A DNA stretch of 64,000 nt from CAZYTM01 sp964649725 (GCA_964649725.1 CAZYTM010000004.1:248001-312000); one strand, 5' to 3'. Shown: positions 26,083-34,715, counted from the first letter of the stretch. The notes: a model not told the origin generated them from the letters alone. Made by a program: numbers and translations.

Positions 26083-27282
26083 ATGTCGATTCGTTATATT
26101 GATGAGATTGATAACCTGAATGGTAAAAAAGTCTTTATCAGGGTTGATTTTAATGTCCCACTTGATGACAATCAAAACATAACTGAAGACTCGCGTATTC
26201 GTGCTGTACTTCCGTCAATAAACTATGCTCTTGATGCTAATGCCAAAGTAATTCTCGCCTCACACCTTGGCCGTCCCAATGGAGAACGAAAACAAAAATA
26301 TTCTATGGCGCCTGCTGCTAAGCGTCTTTCTCGTCTACTTGACAAAAATGTTAAATTGGCACCTGATTGCATTGGTGATGAAGTTATTAATTTAATTGGA
26401 TCTCTGCAACCAGGCGACATTCTCATGCTGGAAAATGTCCGTTTTTATGAGGGCGAAGAGAAGAATGATGATAATTTTGCGAAAGAACTAGCGAATGGCT
26501 GCGATATCTATGTAAATGACGCATTTGCAGTTTCTCATCGCGCTCATGCTTCTGTTGAGGCTATAACTAAATATATACCAATTGTTGCAGCTGGTTTTTT
26601 AATGAAAAATGAAATTAATTACTTTGAGAAAGCTATGACTAATCCTATTCGTCCACTTGTAGCAATTCTTGGTGGAGCAAAGGTATCTGGCAAACTTGAA
26701 GTGTTAGAGAATCTCCTTGGTAAAGTAGATAAAATAATTATTGGTGGCGGCATGGCCTTCACATTTCTCAAAACACTAGGTTATAATGTCGGGAAATCTC
26801 TAGTTGAAGAGGAACTCCTCGAAACGGCAGCTCGTATTCTTAATCTTGCCAAACAGAAAAACATCAAGTTTTATCTTCCTGTTGACTGTGTTGCCGCAGA
26901 CCAATTTAAACCTGAAGCTGAAACCAAGGTAACACCAGTACAAGAAATTCCTGAGGGATGGATGGGGCTTGATATTGGGCCAGCCACTGTAACACTTTTT
27001 ACTTCTGCCTTACAAAACGCAAAAACAATAATCTGGAATGGCCCCATGGGAGTTTTCGAAATGGATGCATTCTCTCGTGGAACTTTTGCGATGGTAACTG
27101 CTGTCGCAAACTCTTATGCACTTACAATTGTAGGAGGTGGTGATACTGATTCAGCAGTCCACCGAGCAGGTGAATATGCAAAGATTAGTTATATTTCAAC
27201 TGGTGGTGGTGCTTTTCTTGAATTATTAGAAGGGAAACAGTTACCTGGCATCAAAGTTCTTGAGGCAAATGGTCACAAATAA
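26083..27282 (+). CDS. pgk: Phosphoglycerate kinase
   Basis: This 399-residue enzyme transfers phosphate from 1,3-bisphosphoglycerate to ADP. KVFIRVDFNVPLDDN near the N-terminus, the LASHLGRPNGE block, AILGGAKVSGKLEVLENLL and the C-terminal nucleotide site VGGGDTDSAVHRAG are characteristic. GGAGGGG precedes the ATG. It is separated from gapA by a terminator and is 15 bases from the tpiA start, so pgk and tpiA form one unit. Confidence 0.98.
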   Translation: MSIRYIDEIDNLNGKKVFIRVDFNVPLDDNQNITEDSRIRAVLPSINYALDANAKVILASHLGRPNGERKQKYSMAPAAKRLSRLLDKNVKLAPDCIGDEVINLIGSLQPGDILMLENVRFYEGEEKNDDNFAKELANGCDIYVNDAFAVSHRAHASVEAITKYIPIVAAGFLMKNEINYFEKAMTNPIRPLVAILGGAKVSGKLEVLENLLGKVDKIIIGGGMAFTFLKTLGYNVGKSLVEEELLETAARILNLAKQKNIKFYLPVDCVAADQFKPEAETKVTPVQEIPEGWMGLDIGPATVTLFTSALQNAKTIIWNGPMGVFEMDAFSRGTFAMVTAVANSYALTIVGGGDTDSAVHRAGEYAKISYISTGGGAFLELLEGKQLPGIKVLEANGHK

Positions 27283-27297
27283 TTGGAGAATAATATT

Positions 27298-28056
27298 ATG
27301 AGAACACCTTTCATTGCCGGGAATTGGAAACTTTATAAGACGAGCAAAGAAGCTGTTGAATTCATAACTAATCTATTGCCACTCATAAAAGATACAATAA
27401 ATGTTGAAATCGCAATAGCACCGGTTTTCACAACACTATCAATTGTGCAAAAGGCTCTTAAAGGTTCAAATGTAAAACTTGCATCACAGGATTGCTTCTG
27501 GGAAGAAGAAGGTGCGTTTACCGGCGCGGTATCACCAAAAATGCTTATTGATGTTGGCTGCAGCCATGTAATTATAGGGCATTCCGAGCGACGTCAATAT
27601 TTCGGAGAAACTGACTTATCGGTAAACAATAAAATCAAATCTGCACTTAAAGCAGGACTAACTGTAATTTTCTGCATCGGAGAAACTCTATCTGAACGAG
27701 AGCAAGAAAAAACTTTATCTGTTCTAAAAAATCAGATTGAGGGTGGGTTATCTGATCTGCCTTATAATAAACAAGCAAATATTATTATTGCATACGAACC
27801 GGTTTGGGCAATCGGTACAGGCAAAACAGCTACTGACAAAGAAGCACAAACTGCTCATGAATATATTCGCAAAATTGTTGCTAAGCTTTTTGGCAACAAT
27901 TCAGCTGCAGAGATACGCATTATATATGGGGGGAGTGTGAAGCCTGAGAATATTAGCAGGCTTATGGAACAACCTGATATTGATGGTGCACTAGTCGGAG
28001 GGGCAAGCCTGAAAACTGATACTTTTGCAGCAATAGTTAATTACAATTCAAAATAA
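27298..28056 (+). CDS. tpiA: Triosephosphate isomerase
   Basis: The 252-residue TIM barrel interconverts dihydroxyacetone phosphate and glyceraldehyde-3-phosphate. FIAGNWKLYKT at the N-terminus carries the substrate asparagine and lysine, VIIGHSERRQYFGE the catalytic histidine, AYEPVWAIGTGKTA the catalytic glutamate and loop 6, and IIYGGSVKPEN the phosphate site. I chose the ATG at 27298, with GGAGAA 7 bases upstream, over an upstream in-frame TTG at 27283 that overlaps that site. Confidence 0.97.
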   Translation: MRTPFIAGNWKLYKTSKEAVEFITNLLPLIKDTINVEIAIAPVFTTLSIVQKALKGSNVKLASQDCFWEEEGAFTGAVSPKMLIDVGCSHVIIGHSERRQYFGETDLSVNNKIKSALKAGLTVIFCIGETLSEREQEKTLSVLKNQIEGGLSDLPYNKQANIIIAYEPVWAIGTGKTATDKEAQTAHEYIRKIVAKLFGNNSAAEIRIIYGGSVKPENISRLMEQPDIDGALVGGASLKTDTFAAIVNYNSK

Positions 28057-28125
28057 TTATTTAAATTACATAGAATATGTGATATTTTAAAAAACTATCT
28101 ATTTTACTGGAGGTCTTTTACTAAT

Positions 28126-28497
28126 ATGACCATATTTTTAACCATTCTACATATAATTGTAAGTGTTGCTCTAATTGCCATTGTCCTTCTTCAATCAGGG
28201 AAAGGTGCAGAGATGGGGGCATCATTTGGGGCAGGTGGGAGCCAATCAGTTTTTGGAGCTGGCGGTGGTAACACCTTTATGAGCAAACTTACAACTGGCG
28301 CCGCAATAATCTTTATGCTTACTTCTCTTACTCTAGCATATTTATCTGGTCATACCGGCAGTTCTTCAATTATGTCGTCAAAAAGTGCCCCAAATGCACC
28401 TATTCCTCAAAATCAACAACAAAGCAAACCTGCCAGTTCTCCTTTGGCAGCACCTCAGACGCAACCATCAAAACCACCTCAGCCAATCAACAAATAA
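28126..28497 (+). CDS. secG: Preprotein translocase subunit SecG
   Basis: The 123-residue inner-membrane protein has two hydrophobic segments (about 3-22 and 55-74) joined by the glycine-rich loop SGKGAEMGASFGAGGSQSVF, which is diagnostic for SecG. It assists SecYE in protein export. The C-terminal 35 residues are rich in proline, serine and glutamine (for example PLAAPQTQPSKPPQPINK), a low-complexity tail common in this lineage. GGAGG lies upstream of the ATG. It follows tpiA by 69 bases, a common arrangement. Confidence 0.95.
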   Translation: MTIFLTILHIIVSVALIAIVLLQSGKGAEMGASFGAGGSQSVFGAGGGNTFMSKLTTGAAIIFMLTSLTLAYLSGHTGSSSIMSSKSAPNAPIPQNQQQSKPASSPLAAPQTQPSKPPQPINK

Positions 28498-28514
28498 TTT
28501 TAAATAGTTTGATG

Positions 28515-28543
28515 TTGACAAAATTCAAAGTACATGTTAATTA
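28515..28543 (+). promoter_or_regulatory. Predicted promoter of tRNA-Leu
   Basis: TTGACA (28515-28520) and TAATTA (28538-28543) are separated by 17 bases, about 42 bases before the tRNA 5' end. Confidence 0.5.
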
Positions 28544-28585
28544 TTTTTGCTATTTTAGTTTTTTAGACTTGGACAAACAAGAAAT

Positions 28586-28672
28586 GCGGTGGTGGCGGAA
28601 TTGGTAGACGCACCAGCTTGAGGGGCTGGCGGGAGCAATCCTGTGATGGTTCGAGTCCATTCCACCGCACCA
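28586..28672 (+). tRNA. tRNA-Leu (anticodon GAG)
   Basis: The acceptor arms GCGGTGG and CCACCGC pair fully and CCA is encoded. The anticodon stem CCAGC/GCTGG frames the loop TTGAGGG, giving anticodon GAG. A long variable arm fits a class II leucine tRNA. The T arm reads GGTTCGAGTCC. A strong terminator follows at 28701 and a decayed integrase start lies beyond it. Confidence 0.96.
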
Positions 28673-28700
28673 GTTGAAAATCGGCATAGCCGGGGATGGC

Positions 28701-28730
28701 AAAAAAGCTCTGAGGACTCAGAGCTTTTTT
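28701..28730 (+). terminator. Strong hairpin terminator after tRNA-Leu
   Basis: AAAAAAGCTCTGAG pairs with CTCAGAGCTTTTTT across two central bases, giving a 14-base perfect inverted repeat ending in six T residues. It lies 28 bases after the tRNA CCA. Confidence 0.85.
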
Positions 28731-28834
28731 GTTGTTTATTGTCTCTTATAGTCCTATAAAGTATAGATGATAAACATTATTTTTGGAGGAAGATTTGATA
28801 GTTTACTACCAAATGGAGGTATACCAAGGATAAA

Positions 28835-28969
28835 GTGGATTCAGCCCTCTCAGATATTCAAGCAAAGACTTCTAAACTAAAAAAAGATTATTAGTTGGTA
28901 GATGGCTTCGTGTTGCACATGCATGTAACCACATCAGGTGGTAAGTTATGGCAACAATTGGCAACATAA
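28835..28969 (+). pseudogene. Decayed N-terminus of a P4-type integrase
   Basis: A frame from a GTG at 28835 reads VDSALSDIQAKTSKLKKDY, then a TAG at 28892-28894, then LVDGFVLHMHVTTSGGKLW and a TAA at 28967-28969. The pattern ALSDxQ...LxDGxxLxxxVxxSGGKLW matches the start of tyrosine recombinases with an N-terminal arm-binding domain (P4/DUF4102 type). Their genes usually lie just past a tRNA 3' end in this orientation, as here (163 bases after tRNA-Leu). The rest of the gene is missing; the L,D-transpeptidase gene occupies the following DNA on the other strand. It is a remnant of a lost genomic island. The family call is from memory of the motif. Confidence 0.65.
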
Positions 28970-28973
28970 TTAA

Positions 28974-29891
28974 TCATCGTCTTATAATTTTTGAAAATGA
29001 AAAATCTTGCTTATATATAGGATTTTTACCTATTATTTCTACTATAGGCCCGTCTTCAATCTCTTCAAATTCTCCACTGTCTTCCTCATAGTCTGGTTCA
29101 CCTACTGCCCATGAATATAGTTTCTGAGAATCAAGCAATACTGGCTCATCAGGTATACCGTAAACCCTGCTTTGCATCTTCTCATCGTATAAACCAACGC
29201 ATCCATGCGAGGCTGGCCTACCAGGTAAATCGCGTGAATGAATCCAATAAGAAATGTTATCAGCGCCTACATGAAATCTAATCGCATTATCCATTGGATA
29301 TTGAGCAGCCTTATCCTCTGTCTGATATAGTGATGATGTGTGGTGACGATGTCGTGCAGAAACTCGAAAAATACCAGTTGGTGTTTGATTTTCATCTGTC
29401 CCTGTAGCAGCCGGCACAGAAAATTTTAAATAGCCATATTCATATGCGCCCAACCACTGTTCGTTTAGGCTGATGAGAACATATTTATAGTGACGTTTTG
29501 CTGGCTCATATATTTTAGGTACAGGGCTGTAATATTTTGCGTTATCAAGATTTATTGGAACTTTTATTGTCATCCCTGGATATAAATGACGACGATCTAT
29601 CCTATTAAATCTTGCAACTATTGGCCAACTACTACCGAATATTACTTCAATACTATCCTCCGGTTTTATAAAGTGCTTCGACCATGCTATATTTGCTTGG
29701 CTTGGATAATAAATTCGCGATAGATCTTCTTTGGCAGGGTCCAGAGGATTTGCTGCTGGTTCACCAATTACTATGGGGCTAATGATAATTGCTGATATAA
29801 TTGCTACTAATATAATCTTCAAAGAATTCCTATAATATAAATAATATTTATTGTTAATTATAGCTTTAATATTAAATCTTAAATAATACAT
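28974..29891 (-). CDS. L,D-transpeptidase (YkuD family)
   Basis: This 305-residue protein has an N-terminal membrane or signal segment (about 25-43), a LysM-like region (about 83-113, ending in LYPGMTIKVP) and a YkuD catalytic domain (about 130-265). The active site is clear: IHSRDLPGRPASHGCVGLYD with the SHGC cysteine. Such enzymes cross-link peptidoglycan or attach proteins to it. No good ribosome binding site is seen before the ATG at 29891, so the exact start is uncertain. The C-terminal tail is acidic. Its end abuts the integrase remnant. Confidence 0.85.
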   Translation of the reverse strand: MYYLRFNIKAIINNKYYLYYRNSLKIILVAIISAIIISPIVIGEPAANPLDPAKEDLSRIYYPSQANIAWSKHFIKPEDSIEVIFGSSWPIVARFNRIDRRHLYPGMTIKVPINLDNAKYYSPVPKIYEPAKRHYKYVLISLNEQWLGAYEYGYLKFSVPAATGTDENQTPTGIFRVSARHRHHTSSLYQTEDKAAQYPMDNAIRFHVGADNISYWIHSRDLPGRPASHGCVGLYDEKMQSRVYGIPDEPVLLDSQKLYSWAVGEPDYEEDSGEFEEIEDGPIVEIIGKNPIYKQDFSFSKIIRR

Positions 29892-29923
29892 TATTTAATT
29901 ACTGTAGATCAATAATATCAATT

Positions 29924-30874
29924 TCACTGTCTAATATAGTATTCACTTAAAACTTTTTCTACCGCACTATAAGGATCTGTGGTTTTAGCTATAATCTCTC
30001 CAACTAATTGACGATAATTACCATTAGTCTCAATATGCCGATATACATCCGTAAACAATCTATCTCTCAGAATTTCTAAAAACTGTTTGGACAATTTATC
30101 TTCAATATAATCTGCTATCGCTCCAGAACTAAAAATATATTCACGATGTCTATCAAGCTCATCGACTAAATCATTGATGCCAATATTACGATTTGCTTCA
30201 GTCTTGAGAACGAGCGGTTGCCAATCATCATCAACTTTATTAGGGTTCATTTCTAGCATAGTTGTTAAATCACGTGCAGTACGATCTGCGTCATCCCGAT
30301 CAGCTTTGTTTACAACAAAAACGTCACCAATCTCCAATATTCCAGCCTTGATCGCCTGGATATCATCTCCCATACCTGGCACCATAACTACTACCGTAGT
30401 ATGAGCCATTCTAACGATATCAATTTCATCCTGGCCTACACCTACTGTTTCAATAATTATAACATCTTTGCCCATTGCATCTAAAACACTTACTACATCA
30501 GCTGTTGAGCGTGAAAGGCCGCCTAAATAACCTCTGGTGGCCAGACTTCGTATGAATACTTCCGGATCATCAGCATGGCGATTCATCCTTATTCTATCTC
30601 CAAGAATAGCGCCACCTGTAAAGGGACTCGTGGGATCAATTGCCACTACACCGACCTTCATACTTCTTTTCCTATAAACCGAAATCATTTGGTCGACCAA
30701 AGTAGATTTCCCAGCCCCTGGCGGGCCAGTAATACCAACTATGTAAGCATTACCAGTATAAGGAAATAAGTTTTTCAATTCATCTATGGCACTAATGAAA
30801 CCATCATCGATATCTCTCATAAGCTTTGCCACAGCTCTTATATCACCATTAATAATTAGATCTTTTTGATTCAT
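29924..30874 (-). CDS. meaB: Methylmalonyl-CoA mutase GTPase chaperone MeaB
   Basis: The 316-residue G3E-type GTPase has Walker A GPPGAGKST near residue 51, DPTSPFTGGAILGDRIRM, the DxxG-like ETVGVGQDE segment and NKAD. MeaB (ArgK family) protects and reloads methylmalonyl-CoA mutase with adenosylcobalamin. The next two genes upstream encode a B12-binding mutase subunit and a cobalamin adenosyltransferase, so the three form a cofactor-supply group on one strand. Confidence 0.94.
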   Translation of the reverse strand: MNQKDLIINGDIRAVAKLMRDIDDGFISAIDELKNLFPYTGNAYIVGITGPPGAGKSTLVDQMISVYRKRSMKVGVVAIDPTSPFTGGAILGDRIRMNRHADDPEVFIRSLATRGYLGGLSRSTADVVSVLDAMGKDVIIIETVGVGQDEIDIVRMAHTTVVVMVPGMGDDIQAIKAGILEIGDVFVVNKADRDDADRTARDLTTMLEMNPNKVDDDWQPLVLKTEANRNIGINDLVDELDRHREYIFSSGAIADYIEDKLSKQFLEILRDRLFTDVYRHIETNGNYRQLVGEIIAKTTDPYSAVEKVLSEYYIRQ

Positions 30875-30955
30875 GAATTATCTTTCTGAGCAGGATGGCT
30901 GTGAAAAATACAAAAAACAATAGCAATATATAACTAAATTAATCCCTAGTATAAT

Positions 30956-31360
30956 TCAAGAACGTGGTCTAACATTATTTTTTACCCATAAAACGATATC
31001 TTCTGTTGAAGTACCAGGGGTAAATACTTCCACAATACCAGAAGATTTCAATGTCGGTATATCATCATCCGGTATAACTCCTCCACCAAAAACAATTATA
31101 TCCTCAGCTTTTTTTTCTCTTAACAGCTCACAAATCCTCGGCAGCAGAGTATTATGAGCACCAGAAAGTATTGACAACCCGACACAATCCACATCTTCTT
31201 GAATTGCAGCTGCAACTATCTGTTCAGGGGTCTGATGTAAACCTGTGTAGATGACTTCAAAACCTGCGTCGCGAAATGCACGGGCGATAATTTTTGCGCC
31301 ACGATCGTGGCCGTCCAAACCTGGTTTTCCAACAAGCACTCGTAATTTTCTCCCTGCCAT
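30956..31360 (-). CDS. B12-binding small subunit of a methylmalonyl-CoA-type mutase
   Basis: The 134-residue protein is a stand-alone cobalamin-binding domain. It begins VLVGKPGLDGHDRGAKIIA, where DGHDRG (DxHxxG) supplies the histidine that coordinates cobalt, and continues with the SILSGAH and FGGGVIPDDD motifs typical of the C-terminal domain of methylmalonyl-CoA mutase. A separate large catalytic subunit is expected but is not in this window. GGGAGG precedes the ATG. Isobutyryl-CoA or ethylmalonyl-CoA mutase subunits share this form, so the substrate is not certain. Confidence 0.88.
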   Translation of the reverse strand: MAGRKLRVLVGKPGLDGHDRGAKIIARAFRDAGFEVIYTGLHQTPEQIVAAAIQEDVDCVGLSILSGAHNTLLPRICELLREKKAEDIIVFGGGVIPDDDIPTLKSSGIVEVFTPGTSTEDIVLWVKNNVRPRS

Positions 31361-31380
31361 ATGAGCCTCCCAATATATGA

Positions 31381-31911
31381 TTATTTCTCTATCCCAATAC
31401 GTGCAGGCACGCCCTTCTTAAAGTAATGTTTAATTTCCCGCATTTCTGTAACTAGATCTGCTGCAGCAATAATTTTTTCATCCGCATCGCGGCCAGTCAA
31501 AACTAACTCTACATTCGCCGGCCTCTCATCAATTAGTTTTAAAACCTCTTCTGCACTAATCAATCCGAAAGAAACTGCTCCATTTATTTCATCTAGAATA
31601 ACTATGTCATAGTCCCCACATTTTAGTGCTTGTCTAGCCATATCAAGCGCCTCAATTGCAAGACGACGGTCTTCAGGATCTGGGTTGTCTTTATTTATCC
31701 ACCCATCTCTTCCTGTCTGGATAATTGTTAAATATGGGGATAACTTGGGAGAAACAAGATGTTCACCATAAGGACCGCCACCTTTCATGAACTGTATCAT
31801 ACATACCATTAGCTCGTGGCCAATGGCACGTAGCGCAAGACCAAGTGCAGCAGTAGTCTTTCCCTTACAATTGCCAGTATATACTTGAACTTGCCCCTGA
31901 ATTAATCGCAT
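31381..31911 (-). CDS. cobO: Cob(I)alamin adenosyltransferase, CobA/CobO type
   Basis: The 176-residue P-loop enzyme adenosylates corrinoids. VQVYTGNCKGKTTAALGLA is the ATP site and DIVILDEINGAVSFGLI the DE-containing block; VELVLTGRDADEKIIAAADLVTEM follows near the C-terminus. These mark the CobA/CobO/BtuR family. It sits 20 bases upstream of the B12-binding mutase subunit, so it probably makes adenosylcobalamin for that enzyme as well as for B12 salvage. No B12 riboswitch was seen upstream. Confidence 0.93.
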   Translation of the reverse strand: MRLIQGQVQVYTGNCKGKTTAALGLALRAIGHELMVCMIQFMKGGGPYGEHLVSPKLSPYLTIIQTGRDGWINKDNPDPEDRRLAIEALDMARQALKCGDYDIVILDEINGAVSFGLISAEEVLKLIDERPANVELVLTGRDADEKIIAAADLVTEMREIKHYFKKGVPARIGIEK

Positions 31912-32141
31912 AAGAGTGTTACTTCTATGTTTATGTATAGGTTAAGTAGTCAATGGCGATACAATTAAGTCTATTAACATTTCAGTGACCACTAAAATAC
32001 TTAGTAAATTTTAGTAATAGTTAAAATAGCGCGGCTAAATATAACAACTACATCATTATACTGTCAAGGCCATTTCTGGTAATTTGTTACAATTTACCAT
32101 AACTTATAGTATTTCAGAGATAATTCATCATGCAATTGAAC

Positions 32142-32170
32142 TTGACAGAAGTAACTGCTTCTGATATTCA
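32142..32170 (+). promoter_or_regulatory. Predicted promoter of tRNA-Val
   Basis: TTGACA (32142-32147) and TATTCA (32165-32170) are separated by 17 bases, placing transcription start close to the tRNA 5' end at 32184. Confidence 0.6.
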
Positions 32171-32183
32171 ACTATTCATATTA

Positions 32184-32258
32184 GGGCGATTAACTCAGCG
32201 GGAGAGTGCTACCTTCACACGGTAGAAGTCGCTGGTTCGATCCCAGCATCGCCCACCA
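32184..32258 (+). tRNA. tRNA-Val (anticodon CAC)
   Basis: Acceptor arms GGGCGAT and ATCGCCC pair and CCA is encoded. The anticodon stem CTACC/GGTAG frames TTCACAC, giving anticodon CAC for GUG codons. The T arm GCTGGTTCGATCCCAGC is perfect. Confidence 0.95.
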
Positions 32259-32902
32259 ATATATTTGGGATGTCTATGACTACCCACTATCGTTAATAAC
32301 AATACATTTTTTAATAACTTTTTCAATTTCATTTCAGATTATCATTTCTCCCAATAGCATGAATGAAATTATCACATGCTAGCAACTTTCTAAGATAAAA
32401 TCTTCGCAATTCATAGTAGTTATGATTTGCATCAGATTTTTTATTATTTATTCATCCCCTTCAAAAACATCATGAGTTTGACTGCTTGCCGATTCAAGAC
32501 ATATGTCCAATCTGATCCATTAGACAAGTCTCTTCAACTTTACGCCAAACACTTCAACTAGTGGCTTCAACTTTATATACTTATGATTGTAAATAGCAAA
32601 TAGAATTAACATCCAAAATGATGTATTAAAAATTCAATTTTGGAAGGGAATTCATCACATTTTTGATAGTTATACTTATACTTCAATTATTATATTTCAT
32701 TAAAGCGCTACCACTATCGAGAAATAATTTTACCAAAATTCTTTTTATAATATTTGTATGCGAATTAATAGTTCTCAAGCTTTGCCATGAACATAATTAC
32801 CGTGATTTTTTACATGTTTAAAATTTAAACAGAATATTCCGATAATATAAGTGAAGCCTACATTGAATTATAAATATAATAACTCATTCACGGAGGTTGA
32901 TA
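32259..32902. other. Gene-poor stretch of about 640 bases
   Basis: No intact gene, RNA gene or strong hairpin is seen between tRNA-Val and the Slp-type gene. The DNA is very AT-rich. A short broken frame on the minus strand (32448-32612) is listed separately. The motif CTTCAACT recurs three times at 32533-32573, spaced by roughly 20 bases. Confidence 0.6.
32448..32612 (-). pseudogene. Short broken reading frame of unknown origin
   Basis: From an ATG at 32612 the minus strand encodes a peptide containing KLKPLVEVFGVKLKRLV, meets a TAA, and continues in the same frame with WIR followed by LDICLESASSQTHDVFEGDE and a stop. The compositions on both sides of the stop look coding-like, so this may be a decayed gene fragment. 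I do not recognise the family. Chance remains possible given the short length. Confidence 0.25.
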
Positions 32903-33445
32903 ATGGCTCGATATCTTCTATTTACGCTACTTCCACTATTACTTAATACCGGGTGTGTCTGTGCTATAAGTGATGATTCAAGAAAACTAGTCGATTCTAC
33001 CCTTACATTCAGCAATGTTCGAGAAAATCCAGACATCTGGATTGGAAAATACATTATGCTTGGTGGATTGATTGCAAATGTGAAGAACACAAACGAAGGA
33101 GGACAATTGGAAGTTGTGCAATTAAAACTTGATGATAATGGTATTCCAGAAGATGCTTTTAGTTCAGATGGAAGATTTGTGGCTACCTCTCCCAACTTTC
33201 TAGATAATATGATTTATAAGCCTGGACGTTTAGTCACTCTTGTAGGAGAGATTAAAGGGAAAAAAATATCGACTCTGGACGAAATCAAATACCTATACCC
33301 TGTTATTAGAATTAAAGAGATGCATGTATGGAAATCCGCTGAAGAAGAAAATGGCTACCCCTACCCTCCACCAACTCCATATTATGACCCCTACTATTCC
33401 GGCTATGGTTCTAAAATCTATATGCTTAGACCAACTGCACCGTAA
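32903..33445 (+). CDS. Slp-family outer-membrane lipoprotein
   Basis: The 180-residue protein has a short signal sequence ending LLLNTGC, a plausible lipobox with the lipidated cysteine near residue 17. The central part (NPDIWIGKYIMLGGLIANVKN and GRLVTLVGEIKGKK) matches the Slp family of outer-membrane lipoproteins, which are linked to starvation or acid stress in enterobacteria. The tail is unusual, rich in proline and tyrosine (YPYPPPTPYYDPYYSGYG). The start is the ATG at 32903 with CGGAGG upstream; an earlier in-frame TTG overlaps that site. Confidence 0.82.
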   Translation: MARYLLFTLLPLLLNTGCVCAISDDSRKLVDSTLTFSNVRENPDIWIGKYIMLGGLIANVKNTNEGGQLEVVQLKLDDNGIPEDAFSSDGRFVATSPNFLDNMIYKPGRLVTLVGEIKGKKISTLDEIKYLYPVIRIKEMHVWKSAEEENGYPYPPPTPYYDPYYSGYGSKIYMLRPTAP

Positions 33446-33467
33446 CCTCCACGCTGACAATTAATTA

Positions 33468-33495
33468 TGTGACAGGTGGGACTACACCTGTCACA
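33468..33495. terminator. Bidirectional hairpin between slp and apgM
   Basis: TGTGACAGGTG (33468-33478) pairs perfectly with CACCTGTCACA (33485-33495) across a 6-base loop. It lies between two convergent genes. The flanking T stretch is weak, so it may end transcription only partly. Confidence 0.55.
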
Positions 33496-33506
33496 TCTCA
33501 AATATT

Positions 33507-34715
33507 CTATCGCGACGTATTTTCAATCAGCATTTCCATGAGTCGAAATCCTTCATCGATATATAGCCCAGTTGCTTGTGCTGAATCTTCATCATACCCA
33601 TTTACACTATCATTGACCTGTTCTTCTCCACAAAAAATAATAAATGGTACCGGATCAGAAGTATGAGTCATAATATTAAGTGGTGTCGGATGATCAGGTG
33701 TGCATAGGATTGAATAATTTGCGTATCGCTTAATGCCCTCTAAAACAGGACCTACGACATATGCATCAAAATCTTCGATTGCCTGAATCTTATGTGCCAT
33801 ATTACCAGAATGTGACGCTTCGTCAGGCGCTTCTATATGCAGATAAACAAAATCCCTACTCTCAAGTGCTGCTAATGCAGCATCTACCTTGCCACTGTAA
33901 TTAGTATCGATATATCCCGTTACACCAGGCACATTTATGATATCAAGGCCCGCATAGATGCCAATCCCTTTTATTAGATCAACAGCAGATATTACAGCAC
34001 CACTCAGGCCAAATTTTTCCTTATATGAATTAATTCGGGGCGATTTCCCCTGACCCCAGAGCCAGATGGAACTGGCAGGCAAATTACCATCTATAAGCCG
34101 CTGGCGATTAACTGGATGATCATGAAATAGCATTTGGGAAGCATTAATTAAATATAGTAGTTGGTCCGAAGATTCTCCCTCTGGGAAGTAATCTACAACT
34201 CCCTTACCTGTTATGTCGTGTGGTGGTGTTGTTTTTAATCGATCATTACCATTTCGCCAAACCATCAAATGTCTATACCCCACACCTGGGAAAAACTGGA
34301 ACTCATCACTGCCAAAATCACGCTGTAAATCATTGATAAGTATTCTACTTTCTTCACTAGAAATATGCCCTGCAGAATAATCCTGCATACTAAGTGTACC
34401 GCCGCGGGCTTGAAGAGTTACTAAGTTCACCCTGAACGCAACATCATTTTTACTTAAAGCGACCCCCATACTAGCAGCTTCAAGAGGTGAACGGCCAGTA
34501 TAGCAAGTTCGCGGATCATATCCGAATACAGATAGGTTTGCCACATCACTACCCGCAGGGAGTCCTTCTGGCACAGTTTTAGCGAGCCCTAGTCTCCCTC
34601 GCCTTGCCATAAAATCCATGTTGGGAGTGAACGCTGATTGCAAAGGTGTTCTCTGGCCGAGTTGATCAATTTTTTCATCAGACATACCATCACCTAGAAG
34701 AACTATGTATTTCAT
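33507..34715 (-). CDS. apgM: Cofactor-independent phosphoglycerate mutase, archaeal type
   Basis: The 402-residue protein belongs to the alkaline phosphatase superfamily and interconverts 2- and 3-phosphoglycerate. YIVLLGDGMSDEKI holds the first metal aspartate, AGSDVANLSVFGYDP the active serine, and HIEAPDEASHSGN and CTPDHPTPLNIMTHTSDPVP the remaining metal ligands. It is the short archaeal-type enzyme (about 400 residues) rather than the 510-residue GpmI. It supplies the mutase step missing from the gapA-pgk-tpiA cluster in this window. Confidence 0.93.
   Translation of the reverse strand: MKYIVLLGDGMSDEKIDQLGQRTPLQSAFTPNMDFMARRGRLGLAKTVPEGLPAGSDVANLSVFGYDPRTCYTGRSPLEAASMGVALSKNDVAFRVNLVTLQARGGTLSMQDYSAGHISSEESRILINDLQRDFGSDEFQFFPGVGYRHLMVWRNGNDRLKTTPPHDITGKGVVDYFPEGESSDQLLYLINASQMLFHDHPVNRQRLIDGNLPASSIWLWGQGKSPRINSYKEKFGLSGAVISAVDLIKGIGIYAGLDIINVPGVTGYIDTNYSGKVDAALAALESRDFVYLHIEAPDEASHSGNMAHKIQAIEDFDAYVVGPVLEGIKRYANYSILCTPDHPTPLNIMTHTSDPVPFIIFCGEEQVNDSVNGYDEDSAQATGLYIDEGFRLMEMLIENTSR

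Noticed and set aside
31912..32183. Possible cobalamin riboswitch ahead of cobO
   Set aside because: I could not find the conserved B12-box-like sequence or a fitting fold; only a tRNA promoter is evident.
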